Shown: positions 1 to 11,825 of the stretch, in pieces
How positions within the stretch are numbered: the stretch's first letter is position 1
Layout: each line of letters opens with the position of its first letter
Source of the DNA: Antedon mediterranea
Taxonomy: Eukaryota > Echinodermata > Crinoidea > Comatulida > Antedonidae
DNA length: 64,000 nt
NCBI RefSeq assembly: GCF_964355755.1
Contig: NC_092673.1
Span: forward strand, 26,975,001 to 27,039,000
Direction: 5' to 3'
Made by a program: the position numbers and the translations under genes
The notes under the pieces: model-generated
Database searches by the model: none
The model's input: the letters and a program-made list of their open reading frames with translations, nothing else
What the model was told of the DNA's origin: nothing

Positions 1-1419
1 TAGTATAAAGAAGTAAAAAAGATAAAAACAAGTCTACCAGTAGTGCTGAATGTTATAGGCCTACAGTATTATTGATGAGGACTTTATTTAAACGCCTTCT
101 AAAGTTAGTGCTGCCACGCCCTACTATCTACAAAGTACTCACCGATATTACCAATTACTCTCTGTTTGATGAAGTCGATAGCAGTGTGCACACTCTACAT
201 GAAGCCTTTATATAAACCAGAACAGTGATTTTCGAAAATATGCGTAGGTTCCTTCTTTTATATAAGGATGTTATAGAGGGCACTCATTACATTATGAATT
301 TAATTTATGTTATAACCTACTTGTTTTCCAATCACGAGCTTGTTCCCATGATAATAACGTCTTTTTATTTAAAAAAAATCAGGTGACGAATGTTATAGCG
401 AAAAATGTCAAATAGACTGATTTTGATAATGCATCGAAGTAGGCCTAATAATTACTGCGCGACTTACAACCGCGCTCAGTTCAAATATTAATTTGTACAA
501 TGCCCCAGATTTGGTTACCTTAAGATCCTAAAAACTGATTAATATGAAACGCGTCGAACTATAATATTTAATATGAAACGCGTTGAACTATAATATTTAA
601 TCCTCCTTACTACCCATGCTTTCTGTCTTAAAAATAATATTTATTTTTCAAAAGAATCAGCTTAATTTTAGCAGACGGAAACCTACAAGACGCAGCGCCG
701 AATGACGATGAACCGAACGGACATTTTCTCCCTACCCATTCATGAATGGTTTTTTTATATTGTTCTTTGTTTAAAAACATTACTACTATTTTTTTTCTTT
801 TATTACTAAAAATATATTAATTTCATAATACTGTATTCATAACTTAACATATACAGTACATCTCCTTAATGTAAAGTTCACTTAGTTCTAGTAGTACTTC
901 ATTTTCTTAAACATAGGCCTATTCATTTCTTAACACAATTCATATTTTGCCATATTCATTTCTTAACATTATCATATTTTAGCATATTCATTTCTTAACA
1001 CAATCATTTTAGCATATACGTTTCTTAATACTATTTTTACACCAATAGCCGCCCATATTGTAGGCGTATAGTTGTAGCAGAAGTTATCGCAGCTATTTAA
1101 ACAGCAATTTTATTTTATGCCCTCCTGTCTCGCGTGTCATTTAAAAGCCAAAGCAATTATTCCTGTTTAGATATAATTCTGCAATTAACCAGTTAATCTA
1201 GTTAGGGCGTTTCATTTCTCTACGGAATTACTATCCGCAATTTGATTAAATTTGATAGAATCAAATTAACAAAATCAAACATTTTAAAGAAAATTGTGAA
1301 CAGGTTAATGTACCAATTCTAATGTAATTTTCATAAACACGCAATGTAAACATTTTCTTTTCAATCACGTTATTGCTATAGACTATACTTTATAACACAT
1401 TATAACATATTTTGGAGGT
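1..1419. other. Non-coding, AT-rich
   Basis: No gene seen. A short duplication GAAACGCGTCGAACTATAAT occurs near 545-600, and CATATTCATTTCTTAACA is repeated about three times near 920-1020. Confidence 0.5.
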
Positions 1420-1871
1420 AAATACCAACCACACCCCATACTATGAATAGAAAATACCAACCACACCCCATACTATGAATAGAAAATACCAACCACACCC
1501 CATACTATGAATAGAAAATACCAACCACACCCCATACTATGAATAGAAAATACCAACCACACCCCATACTATGAATAGAAAATACCAACCACACCCCATA
1601 CTATGAATAGAAAATACCAACCACACCCCATACTATGAATAGAAAATACCAACCACACCCCATACTATGAATAGAAAATACCAACCACACCCCATACTAT
1701 GAATAGAAAATACCAACCACACCCCATACTATGAATAGAAAATACCAACCACACCCCATACTATGAATAGAAAATACCAACCACACCCCATACTATGAAT
1801 AGAAAATACCAACCACACCCCATACTATGAATAGAAAATACCAACCACACCCCATACTATGAATAGAAAAT
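1420..1871. repeat. 32-bp tandem repeat, about 14 copies
   Basis: Unit contains ACCAACCACACCCCATACTA with perfectly regular 32-bp spacing and almost no variation among copies. Such homogeneity indicates recent expansion or active homogenisation. Confidence 0.95.
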
Positions 1872-3047
1872 AACTTTAACGGTTAAAAGAGGTACAATTC
1901 TTAAAAAATACAAATATACATACATTAGAATATTTTTATAGTAGCACATAAAATTATTGTTAATAATAACAATACGTTTTATTATTCACGGATACTTAAC
2001 TTAACTGAAATTAGTTTTTTAGTAAGGCTCAATAGAAAACACCAAGAAAACAAATGTAGCCTAAAAAGACCTTAATTACTATTAAAGCGGATAATAAAGC
2101 AATGGAATAAAATAATAAATATTTTTTATATGTTACAATATAGTATTTTTATATTTTTGTCTATGTTCGATGTTTATTCGTATTTTTCTAAGATCTTGTA
2201 TTTTTGTATTCATGACTTTTTATATTTATATTTAATTGTTTGAGAGTTTGTCAATGAAACGAATTTCTTTTTGGACCAATACATTTCTGTATTCTGTATT
2301 CTGTAAAATGATACATTTACATTTTAAGGAGAGAAAAAGATTGTGACATGGAAAATTGTTTTTGCTTTTCCACGCAGTTATCAATAGCTTGTATATTATT
2401 TTGTTATTTATTAGGTAAATGTACTTATATTGAATTGGATTACATTGAATATGAATGAATGAATGAGTTCATGACTCCTTTTTCTTTTTTATATCCTTGC
2501 TAACCGTCGCCTTGCACGATATCCCAATTTAACAACAAAGCAATCAAAGAACCACATAATTTATATGATCATATACCGAATGTTAAAAGTTCATTGTGGA
2601 TATGCTCTGTTCGGCCATCACCCTAGTGTCCTTGCTAGCCGTCATGTCTCACGATATTATTATATCTCAAATTAACAACAAAGAAATTAAAGATTTACAG
2701 CCTACATACCGGACGAGTACCGTTTGGGTTGATCAAGCAAAAAATTAACTTAGCGGTAGTTTGGTTTGACTACATTATTGATAAACATTTATTCAACGTT
2801 TGTTAATTAATTTTTATTATATGTTGTTTTGGCATCAGAAAAAAACATTTTATTTCTGTATTTTTTCCAAGTAACAATATAAATATCGTATCTTGTTATG
2901 TACACATGGCGTTTCATACATACATATTTGAGTTTAAATCACGTTATTTAACATCAATGTTAGTTTCAGCAAAGAATATAAATAGACTGGCGAGAAATGA
3001 CAGACAGAAAAAAAAAAATAAGTAACAAATATTTTGATTACTAGAGT
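1872..3047. other. Non-coding, AT-rich
   Basis: No gene or clear element. Two similar blocks containing CCTTGCTA-CCGTC and AATTAACAACAAAG at about 2496-2560 and 2630-2690 suggest an old local duplication. Confidence 0.5.
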
Positions 3048-3372
3048 ATTCACTCGAATTTTAAATAAAATGTCTTATCATCAGATCTCCCTATGTAATT
3101 TTATAATACTATTCCCTACAATATATTCATGCTTTATGGCGTATATTTAATTTGATCTTTATTAATTTGCAGTATAATTTTTATTTTTTTGATCCGAAAA
3201 TAAAAAACAAACTAAAATGGCTATAGCGAACCCATGAACTCATCGTGAACCCGGAAATTACTTTGACCGCGTACAATTGAAATTGAGTTGAAAATCTACC
3301 GATGAAATAAATAATTTTGTTTTAAAAATGTGTATAATATCTTTCTATTAAGATAGAAATATGGAACAAGAA
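3048..3372 (+). repeat. Dispersed repeat, copy 1
   Basis: Shares long blocks such as AATATGGAACAA, TCTCCCTATGTAATTTTATA and GGAAATTACTTTGACCG with 43727-44200 in the same orientation. Class unknown. Confidence 0.75.
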
Positions 3373-3929
3373 CAACTTGCATATTATAATATCATGTATC
3401 AAGATTTTAAGTCGGTATTCACTTACCCGACTTTTCGTTAATAAAAAGAAGTCATCAAATTTATAATCAACAACATAAAGCTACATAACAAAATGTGGCC
3501 AGTACCTGGTACAATGTTACCACAGTCATTCATCACGGATTTGGTCGAGAAAGCGCATGGGGGTCAGTAAACCATAGAGCCAACCGTTTAAAAAAAAGTG
3601 GGTATCTAGGCCTACTACAGGTCATAAGTAAATGCCGGACGGAGACACTGTGTAAGCTGTTTCAACTAAATATTTCCGTTATTGCTACAGTATTAAGGTA
3701 ATCGCAATGTCACGTTTCACCTTCGTATAACCGCACCACAGTTTTTGAGGGCTAAATGTAAACAAAATAATATGACGGAAAGAAAGGAAATGGAAATCAA
3801 CTTTTGATTTAAATGTCATATTTTTGTGGTATTGACAGGTAGGTGTTTTTTTTTGTATGTTGAAAAGCGTTCTAGTTGGGGAATAGGAAATTGAGAATTA
3901 ACAGTTTAATGTCGTCGTATTACAATTGT

Positions 3930-4930
3930 ATTTATTGATTACTATTGATATTGTATTGATTGATTACTATAGATATTGTATTGATTGATTACGATTGATA
4001 TTGTATTGATTGACTACTATAATATTGTATTGATTGATTACTATAAATATTGTATTGATTGATTACTATTGATATTGTATTGATTGATTACTATAGATAT
4101 TGTATTGATTGATTACTATAAATATTGTATTGATTGATTACTATAGATATTGTATTGATTTATATAAATATTGTATTGATTACTATAAATATTCTATTAA
4201 TTGATTACGATTGATATTGTATTGATTGATTACTATAAATATTCTATTGATTGATTACTATAGATATTTTATTGATTGATTACTATAAATATTGTATTGA
4301 TTGATTACTATAGATATTGTATTGATTGAATACTATAAATATGATTAAGATTGATATTGTATTGATTGATTACTATTAATAGTGTATTGATTGATTACTA
4401 TTGATATTGTATTGATTGATTACTATTGATATTGTATTGATTGATTACTATTAATATTGTATTGATTGATTACTATTGATATTGTTTGATTGATTACGAT
4501 TGATATTGTTTGATTGAAATTATATTGATTATTTAAGCCCACTATATAATTTAGACTATATTAATATTGTATGGATTGATTACTATTGATATTGTATTGA
4601 TTGATTACTATTACTATTGATATTGAATTGATTGATTACGATTGATATTGTTTGATTAAAATTGTAGTGATTATTTAGGCCCACTATATAATTTAGACTA
4701 TATTGATATTGTATTTATACTATCGATTGTGTACTAGTATTGATATTGTATCGATTACTATCGATTGTGTACTACTATTAATATTGTATTTATTACTATT
4801 TATTGCGTACTACATAACTATTGATATTGTATTATTGTTTATGATTGTGTACTACCAATGGTATTTCATTAGTATTGATTGTGTACTATTTCATTGATCG
4901 ACTACTATTTATTTTGTGTTGATTGATTAT
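3930..4930. repeat. AT-rich minisatellite, about 25-bp unit, with a higher-order block
   Basis: About 1 kb of degenerate copies of TATTGTATTGATTGATTACT. Two larger blocks (about 4498-4580 and 4656-4725) share GGCCCACTATATAATTTAG-like sequence, showing a longer duplication within the array. A short open frame here is repeat noise. Confidence 0.9.
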
Positions 4931-6011
4931 TATTGATTATGTATGTAGACATTTTCATGTTTGTAATAAACATTACAGTATTGAAAACGTTAGTTGAATT
5001 GTTTCCGTCTCTTCAGTCGTTCTTTTTAACTTTTTATAAAAAAATTTCCTTGGAACTCATTGTATCACAAAATGTAAAAAACCACCGCTAGATACCAGAA
5101 ATAAAAGGAGTAATGATGACTGTTATGTGACTCATGGGGTACAGTGTAATATAATCTTTCAAATGTATAAATATCAATAATTGGTACCAAAATGAGTCAC
5201 AGTGTACGCTGGATATGGTATATACCGATTGAGATTAACATTACCCGTTCATCAGAAAAGTGATTTCCTATGATAAATGTATTTTTCCTGATCGTGGGAT
5301 TGTAACATCTTTCGTTATGGTTTTATAATATTAGCTATTTCCTGATATATCTGACTACGTGTACTATAATTATAATGAGTGAAAACTCTTGCAGTGGTTG
5401 CACACATAGGCTTGCCCCAAGTATATATAATATAGCATATAATTATAATATATATAATATAATATAGTTATATTGTCTTTTTTATGTCCTTTAATTTAAA
5501 TTATACGTGTGAAACGCCATGCGTGCAACAATGTTTATCTGGACACAACATTAAGTCAAACAACCGTCTTGAACATACTCCACCGTTACTATATTGATAA
5601 TTTCAATACATTTGTTCTATTTTATCATGTTACAGATGTACCAGTTGGCAGTCTCCGTTAGTTCCTTGTTTTCCAGCCACACCCTACTCCAGAGTTTGTA
5701 GTACTGGCACTTGTCATCTAATCCACTGGACAACTGCTGCCATGTATTCACTGCTGAATGTACACGTTCATGATGTTTGTGGTTGTACTTGATCCCATGT
5801 TACGTGAAAAACAGGAGGTAGACTTAGATTTCGAATTAAATTCCATGTTTTTTTATATTAAACATTGAACTATGAATCCTTGATGTGACAAAAATACAGA
5901 TTACATTAAGAACAAATGATGTGTAAATACATGTTTCAAAGTCAGAAACGTTTTGGCCTACAGACAGTCCATGAAAAAAAAAAGAAAACGTCACAGGCCG
6001 TACGTCGGACT
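4931..6011. other. Non-coding, AT-rich
   Basis: Nothing coding recognised. An alternating AT tract lies at about 5425-5475. ACGTGTGAAACGCCATGCGTG at about 5504 resembles short motifs near 6795 and 14890. Confidence 0.5.
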
Positions 6012-6090
6012 TAAAGCTTGGTTCCCATTGCGAAACGAAATCAGGGTTTTCGTTTGTGATTGGTTAACGTGCGCTGCGTTTGTACGTAAA
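6012..6090. mobile_element. Fragment of the GTGGTTCCCACTAG MITE family
   Basis: TAAAGCTTGGTTCCCATTGCG followed by GTGATTGGTTAACGTGCG matches one half of the family. The opposite end is not recognisable. A short open frame that crosses it is not judged real. Confidence 0.4.
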
Positions 6091-6416
6091 TATAAAACAA
6101 AATGTGACTCACCAGAACCTGGTGAACATTTTGAAAAACAGAGCTGCTAGTTGGAACCGAACTTAAATCCATAATAATTTTTATTAAAATAATACATTTG
6201 TATTTTATGTGCGCTGCTGCGCCAGAGAACAGCCATAATTTATTCTGACCTTCTTTTAGTTAATTAAAGTGGATTTGAAACACAATAAGTGTCGTCTGAA
6301 TACGAGGAGAAGTTCAGTTAATATAAAGGGAGAGTCACAAAAGAGACACTGTAACATGACTTAACATAATAGCCCTGCCAATTTCACCGTTTTTGTACCA
6401 AGCATCCAAACACCCG

Positions 6417-6574
6417 TAAAGCGTGGTTCCCACTAGCAACGCAACGCAAGTGAATTGACCAATCACAAGCGATGGCTTATTCGCCTGTGATTGCTAACTG
6501 TCTATAACTTCGCGTGTCATTGGTTAAAACGTTTGCGTTGCGTTACGTTACGTTCTAGTGGGAACCAAGCTTTA
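6417..6574. mobile_element. MITE, GTGGTTCCCACTAG family, copy 1
   Basis: 158 bp with inverted ends TAAAGCGTGGTTCCCACTAG and CTAGTGGGAACCAAGCTTTA. Internally ATTGACCAATCACAAGCG pairs with a reverse copy. Related copies occur at 7109-7262, 6012-6090 and 51059-51108. Confidence 0.7.
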
Positions 6575-6582
6575 GTCTGTAG

Positions 6583-6759
6583 TTATTGCCTACTTTTGCA
6601 ATAGGGTTGGTGAAATCTGTCCATAATAGGTTACTTTTCTGGCCATAATAGGGGACTTTCTGTCCATAATAGGGACTAGAGGGCGCTGTTGTTTGTCCAT
6701 AATAGGTAACTTTCATAATGGACAGATTTCACCAACCCTATTGCAAAAGTAGGCAATAA
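6583..6759. mobile_element. MITE with 41-bp perfect terminal inverted repeats
   Basis: Arms 6583-6628 and 6714-6759 are nearly perfect inverted copies beginning TTATTGCCTACTTTTGCAAT. The interior carries repeated GTCCATAATAGG units. It lies 8 bp from the preceding MITE; no coding frame. Confidence 0.7.
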
Positions 6760-7108
6760 GTCTACTTTTGTCCAGTCGGCATTTAGATTTATACGTATGA
6801 AACGCCATATGTGCCAAAATATTGATTTTTTAAATTAATTTCGGTCTAGAAGTTTGTGAGCAGTGAGCTGCGAAACATGTGTTAGTGCTTATTTTATAAT
6901 TGGCACGATGTTAAAGAAATAGAAACATTCATGGTCATTTCTTAGCCCATAAAGTGATTACATTTGGAATATTTACATCATTTTGTTTAACTCTCTAGGC
7001 TTAATGCGTATTACATTATGACGAATGTAAAGAAAAAAACAGGTGTATACGCTGGAGTTATACAAGTTATATTCCATTTCACAATTTTAGTTAGGCCTAA
7101 TGTAATAC

Positions 7109-7262
7109 TAAAGCGTGGTTCTAGAGACGTAACTCAAGGACGAGACACATCGCAAACGAGTTGACCAATGACAAGCGACAATTCGAATTATCTATCGCTT
7201 CTGATTGGTCAAATCGCTTGCGTTACGCTTACATTCTAGCATTGCGTCCTAGTGCGAACGAT
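7109..7262. mobile_element. MITE, GTGGTTCCCACTAG family, copy 2 (diverged)
   Basis: Begins TAAAGCGTGGTTCTAG and contains GTTGACCAATGACAAGCG with an inverted partner TGATTGGTCAAATCGCTTG. Ends are more decayed than in the 6417 copy. Confidence 0.55.
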
Positions 7263-7710
7263 GTCATATTTCTGCATAACTTTTTATTTTGAAACATTAA
7301 TATTGTTCAATCACTTTCCAGCTTATATAATGATTAACGATGACTAATCTTAAGAAGAACAAGTCAAAACAGGTGTGTAGGTTCAGTTATATAATTCCAT
7401 TTTTTTCTTCATATTATAGATATGTTACTCATGTAATCACTAACGATGCCAGGTATGTGTTTGAAATCTTTCCAACTTTTTGAGGGACAAAAAAAAAGAT
7501 TCGATTCCAAACCTTTTAATTATTTATAAGAAGCTTTAGACCTACTTTTTTTAGTTGCACATGTAAGCCTGAGCCAATGTTTAGAAGTTGTACATTGTAT
7601 TTGTTTGTGCTTCCAGGCAAAGTAGTGACTGTATAAACACATAATATGCCATATGTCTTGGCCATCATTAGGCGACTATTATAAAAAGGCTAAAGATTCC
7701 CTTCCCCATC

Positions 7711-7930
7711 TAATACTCTGCAACATCCCCCTCATACATACTCATCCCAGCAAATCTCCCACCCTGCCTGAAAGGAGAGTGCCCCATCGGAGGTGCTAAC
7801 CGGTCGTTGGCGACCAATGTCTAATACTCTGCAACATCCCCCTCATACTCATCCCAGCAAATCTCCCACCCTGCCTGAAAGGGGAGTGCCCCACCGGAGT
7901 TGCTAACCGCTCGCTGGCGACCAAAGTCTT
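7711..7930. repeat. 111-bp tandem duplication
   Basis: Two copies starting TAATACTCTGCAACATCCCC and ending near GGCGACCAA, with a 4-bp length difference and a few substitutions. GC-rich relative to its surroundings; no gene assigned. Confidence 0.85.
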
Positions 7931-8125
7931 TTACGTGTTTTTTTTTGCACATAATTGTTGTTGTATGTTGTATGTATGCACATGTATAAAATGCATTTAA
8001 ATAATACTCGCTTCTTTTTGGTGAACTGTTGGGTTTTGTTGTTTAATTGTAATAATTTAAATTGTAAATATATAAATTGTGAATTGTAAATAATTTCTAG
8101 GTTTACATATTGGATTCGTTTATGT

Positions 8126-8293
8126 TATGGAAAGCCAACCCCGCCAAAAATACATACCATCCACCAATAATTCATTCATACAAAATTCAAGCCATCCAAT
8201 CTTATCACATGCAGTTCTCAAGAGATAAGATTAGATTACTTGAATTATTGGTGGATGGTATTATGTATTTTTTGGCGGGTTTGGCTTTCCATA
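8126..8293. mobile_element. 168-bp near-complete palindrome (MITE or hairpin)
   Basis: TATGGAAAGCCAACCCCGCC at the left pairs with GGCGGGTTTGGCTTTCCATA at the right. Pairing continues inward through CCATCCACCAATAATTCA and CAATCTTATC to a loop near 8209. Small bulges occur. Folded, it gives an unusually long stem; either a MITE or a fold-back RNA source. Confidence 0.6.
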
Positions 8294-9894
8294 GCCGCCT
8301 GTACACTACATTTATAGCGTTTCCTGAATTCGCCCCAGTGATAAATTGGTATAGATCGCGACATCAACCTCAGTACCTTGATTTTTCGAATTTGATTTAG
8401 GATACGTCAACAGCAAGGCTACAAAATACAGCTGTATTTATCGCGAATCTAAACAAAAAATATTCGTTTGCACTTTTTACCACACTAAAATATGTTTGCT
8501 GTTAAACGCTCATATTACGCCTATTTATCACCCGACTGTCTGTACTATCTCCACATATGGCATTAAATGTGCAGATATCACAGGAAAATTCTATAATACA
8601 GTGTCACATATGTATCACATGTGACCGCTGTAGGCCTACTTGAATTTCCTTTCGTTACTCGAGACGAGTATTTTGTGGAATAGCTTTGAATTCTCCCCAT
8701 CCCGCGCGCATACTACAGAAGAAGACATATGACGTCGATATGTTTTGAATACCGCCTTGAATTCATACTCGACATAATATGACGTTATTATTTTGTTTTT
8801 ATTGTTCGCCCGAGACAACTCCACCCCAGACCCCACTCAATCCCACACAGATTACTAGGCATTAAATATTTACAACGTAATTGACAGCAAAAGTACATTG
8901 TAAATAAATTATGATCTAGTTTGAAATCTTGTCAGCAGCTTGTAACCTAGCCTAGACCTTTGTCAGTACATGTAACCTAGCCTACATGTCTAAATTGTAA
9001 TTAAATACATCGTAAATAATAAGTTCGTTTGGGTTCTATTATATAAAATCAACAACCTTATACTTGTTGTTGATTTATGATAGAATGTTTTCATTCAATG
9101 AACATTGTTTATCGTTCGAAAAGAACATGTTTGAAATATTTGTATAATATAACAATATCATTATTTATTTAAATGTTTTTAAACGAAATTATAAAAAACT
9201 AATTGCGTTGCATTTTTATAGGTTTTCGTGGTACTAATGTTGTGCGACGACATAACTCTTTCCAAATTACAGATGAATTACGTTTTAGTTTTTTAAGGGC
9301 ATTATATTCAGCCTGGTAGTGAACCCGTCGCTTGGAAGTAGGCCTTATAATGTATGTCAGTTAGTCTGTGATTGTTTATCGGCAAACCATCGTTTGTTGC
9401 CGTTACGTCAATCAAGACAATCTAACAATGGGATGCTGAGCTCCGAAGATCAAAGAGTTTATCTGTGGCTGCGACATCAACACTACCATGCGCCTTAACA
9501 CAGACACCTCACGCTGCGGAGAACATGTCCATACTACATAAGATCAAATGAATGTTCAAGTTCCTATCTTGGCAAGGCCAGTTCAGTGTAATGTAAGATT
9601 TTGACAGAACATTAGGCCAATCAGTCTTATCGTGTCTGACCATGGGCAGACATACCGTTTTCGGCCAAAGGGTCTTTTTCGACTGGTGTCAGAAAAAAGG
9701 GTTTCATTTCACTACGGTACTACACCATAGCATTTATTTCTTATTTTCAATAACATTTTGCTGTCAAAACAAAAAGAATAATATCTTAGTTAACAAACTG
9801 TTCAAACCAGAAACGTTTTTGGCTGACAGCCCTTTCAAGATGACAAAACCACTGCAACTGAATGGGGAAAACTGAATATGGAACACCAGATCAA
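8294..9894. other. Non-coding
   Basis: Short open frames up to 77 codons occur on both strands but show no recognisable domain, splice context or codon signal. I assign none of them. Confidence 0.45.
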
Positions 9895-10020
9895 TGTCTT
9901 ACCTGTGGGAAACTGACAACTATGGAACGCCAGTTCAATAATATTGTCTTACCTGTCAAATGTGGGAAACTGACAACTATGGAATGCCAGTTCAATAATA
10001 TTGTCTTACCTGTCAAATGT
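9895..10020. repeat. Short tandem duplication of about 57 bp
   Basis: GGGAAACTGACAACTATGGAA and CAGTTCAATAATATTGTCTT occur twice in tandem. A 92-residue open frame across it is not recognised as a gene. Confidence 0.75.
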
Positions 10021-11377
10021 TTGGAGGTTACAATTTCAGATGATTTAGTCAGAAGATCAAATATTGCATTATTGTCAGATTGTTGCTTATTTATTATCTA
10101 TCAATGGCCTGATGGCATGGAAAGTACAGCAACACTTTAATAATTCTGGCAACGTGATGAGTCATCGTGAATTACAACTAACAAACCTAAATTTTATTAT
10201 AGGAATTACAAACGAAAAAATAGACTAGGACAGTTCTAGGATCAAAACTTTAGTTTTCTTTGAGAAAAAAATGTATGTTTCTCGTTTATCTGTCGTCGAT
10301 GATCGATATAGTATAAATGGTACTTTACTCTGATATGATTCGGATCAGTTAACACAAATCTATAGTGCGTGTGAACACGCCTTATGATATTCTTATATTT
10401 ATATTCCAGTGCAACAATAATTGTTGAATTACATAACAGCGGTCGATTTGTTTTCAAACGTTCAAATCATAAATAATATAACAGATGCGATATGAGTAAT
10501 TAAAACACGCCTTATTAAAATTAATATGAAATTCATTTCATATATTTTTTAAATTAAATTATCGGTATACTTTACAACAATTCTGAACAAAGTCATTTGT
10601 TACTTTTATTCGTGTTTTTTTTAGGGTTAACGATCGTTGCAGATAGTTCAAATTTCGGTAATGTAGATTATAAGTTTAAAATTGTCATGATGAATTTTGT
10701 TCGAATCATTTTTTTTAATTAGTGTAATGTCATAATGTGTAACATAATATCTGATTTTTATGATTAGAAAACAGATAATATTGTTATATAAATTTACAAA
10801 CTTAAATTTAAATGAATGTGACATCCTTTAAAGTTCGATAAATAATGTTGGCATACTCATTTACCGTCCGCATGCGCTGTGCCTAAATCATCGCGTGAGT
10901 TTATCGTTAGGTAACAGTGTCCCACTTAAAATAGGCAATTTTAGTGCAAATATTAAAATTTGTCGAGTGATATAAATTAGAAAGGGACATTAAAATTGGT
11001 CATCAATTTCGTCGAATGTTAAAGGTTCAACTTAAGTCGTTTTAACATAATTGAATGTGAATTGTCACATTCGAGTTTTAGATTTTAAACATTGATTTTT
11101 GTGTGTAGTACGTGGTTATTCTGCTTAAATCAATGGCACTCGGGGAGCGATCAAAATACGATTAAAAAGTAATATCAATTTTTACAAAATGTATACTTGT
11201 TTCCGTCTAATTAGTTATCTTGAGATTGGATTTAGTGAATACATTTATAGATTATTTTTTTCCATAATTTAATCATTTGTGAGAGATGTGGCGCGCCCAG
11301 AAAGTTATTTTATGTTGACATACGACGTCCATTGGATAGGCGCGTGGGTACATCATTACAAAGAAGAAGGTTCGTCT
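10021..11377. other. Non-coding, AT-rich
   Basis: No gene, array or inverted repeat seen. Confidence 0.45.
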
Positions 11378-11660
11378 ATAGATAGTATCAGAAAGTGTTC
11401 CTATCATTAATAATAAGCCTACAATTTTCAACAAGATGTGTGTTGGTTGGTGGATATGTTTTTGTCAAGCTTTAAGCGTATCCTGTGATACCGGTAGTCC
11501 TGTCACTTATAAGGTAGACTCCTAATAGATATAGAATCAGAAAGTGTTCCTATCATTAATAATAAGTCTACAATTTTCAACAAGATGTGTGTTGGTTGAT
11601 GGATATTTTTTTGTCAAACTTTAAGCGTATCCTGTGATGCCGGTAGTCCTGTAGACTCCT
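11378..11660. repeat. Tandem duplication of about 148 bp
   Basis: ATCAGAAAGTGTTCCTATCA through GCGTATCCTGTGATxCCGGTAG occurs at about 11387 and 11535 with few differences. Non-coding. Confidence 0.85.
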
Positions 11661-11825
11661 ATTTCCGAATATTTAACTTATTTTTCAAAACTTCTTCCAA
11701 GTAATAAACACATCACATTCTGCACATGCGTTTCTACTTCCGAACGCCTTCTATTTTGAGACAATTTAATTAGGTTAATTTCTAAACCGAATGCTCATCC
11801 TATTGAAGCTTAGGATATGCCCTAG

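Noticed and set aside
1420-1871. CRISPR-like regular array
   Set aside because: Units are fully tandem with no unique spacers, and the window is plainly eukaryotic.
3495-3701. 68-codon plus-strand open frame
   Set aside because: No recognisable domain, no splice or promoter context, and composition like its non-coding surroundings.
8110-8400. 96-codon plus-strand frame
   Set aside because: It spans both arms of the 168-bp palindrome and shows no domain, so it is repeat-derived.
9642-10140. Two overlapping small frames (77 and 92 codons)
   Set aside because: The second runs through a 57-bp tandem duplication; neither resembles a known protein.
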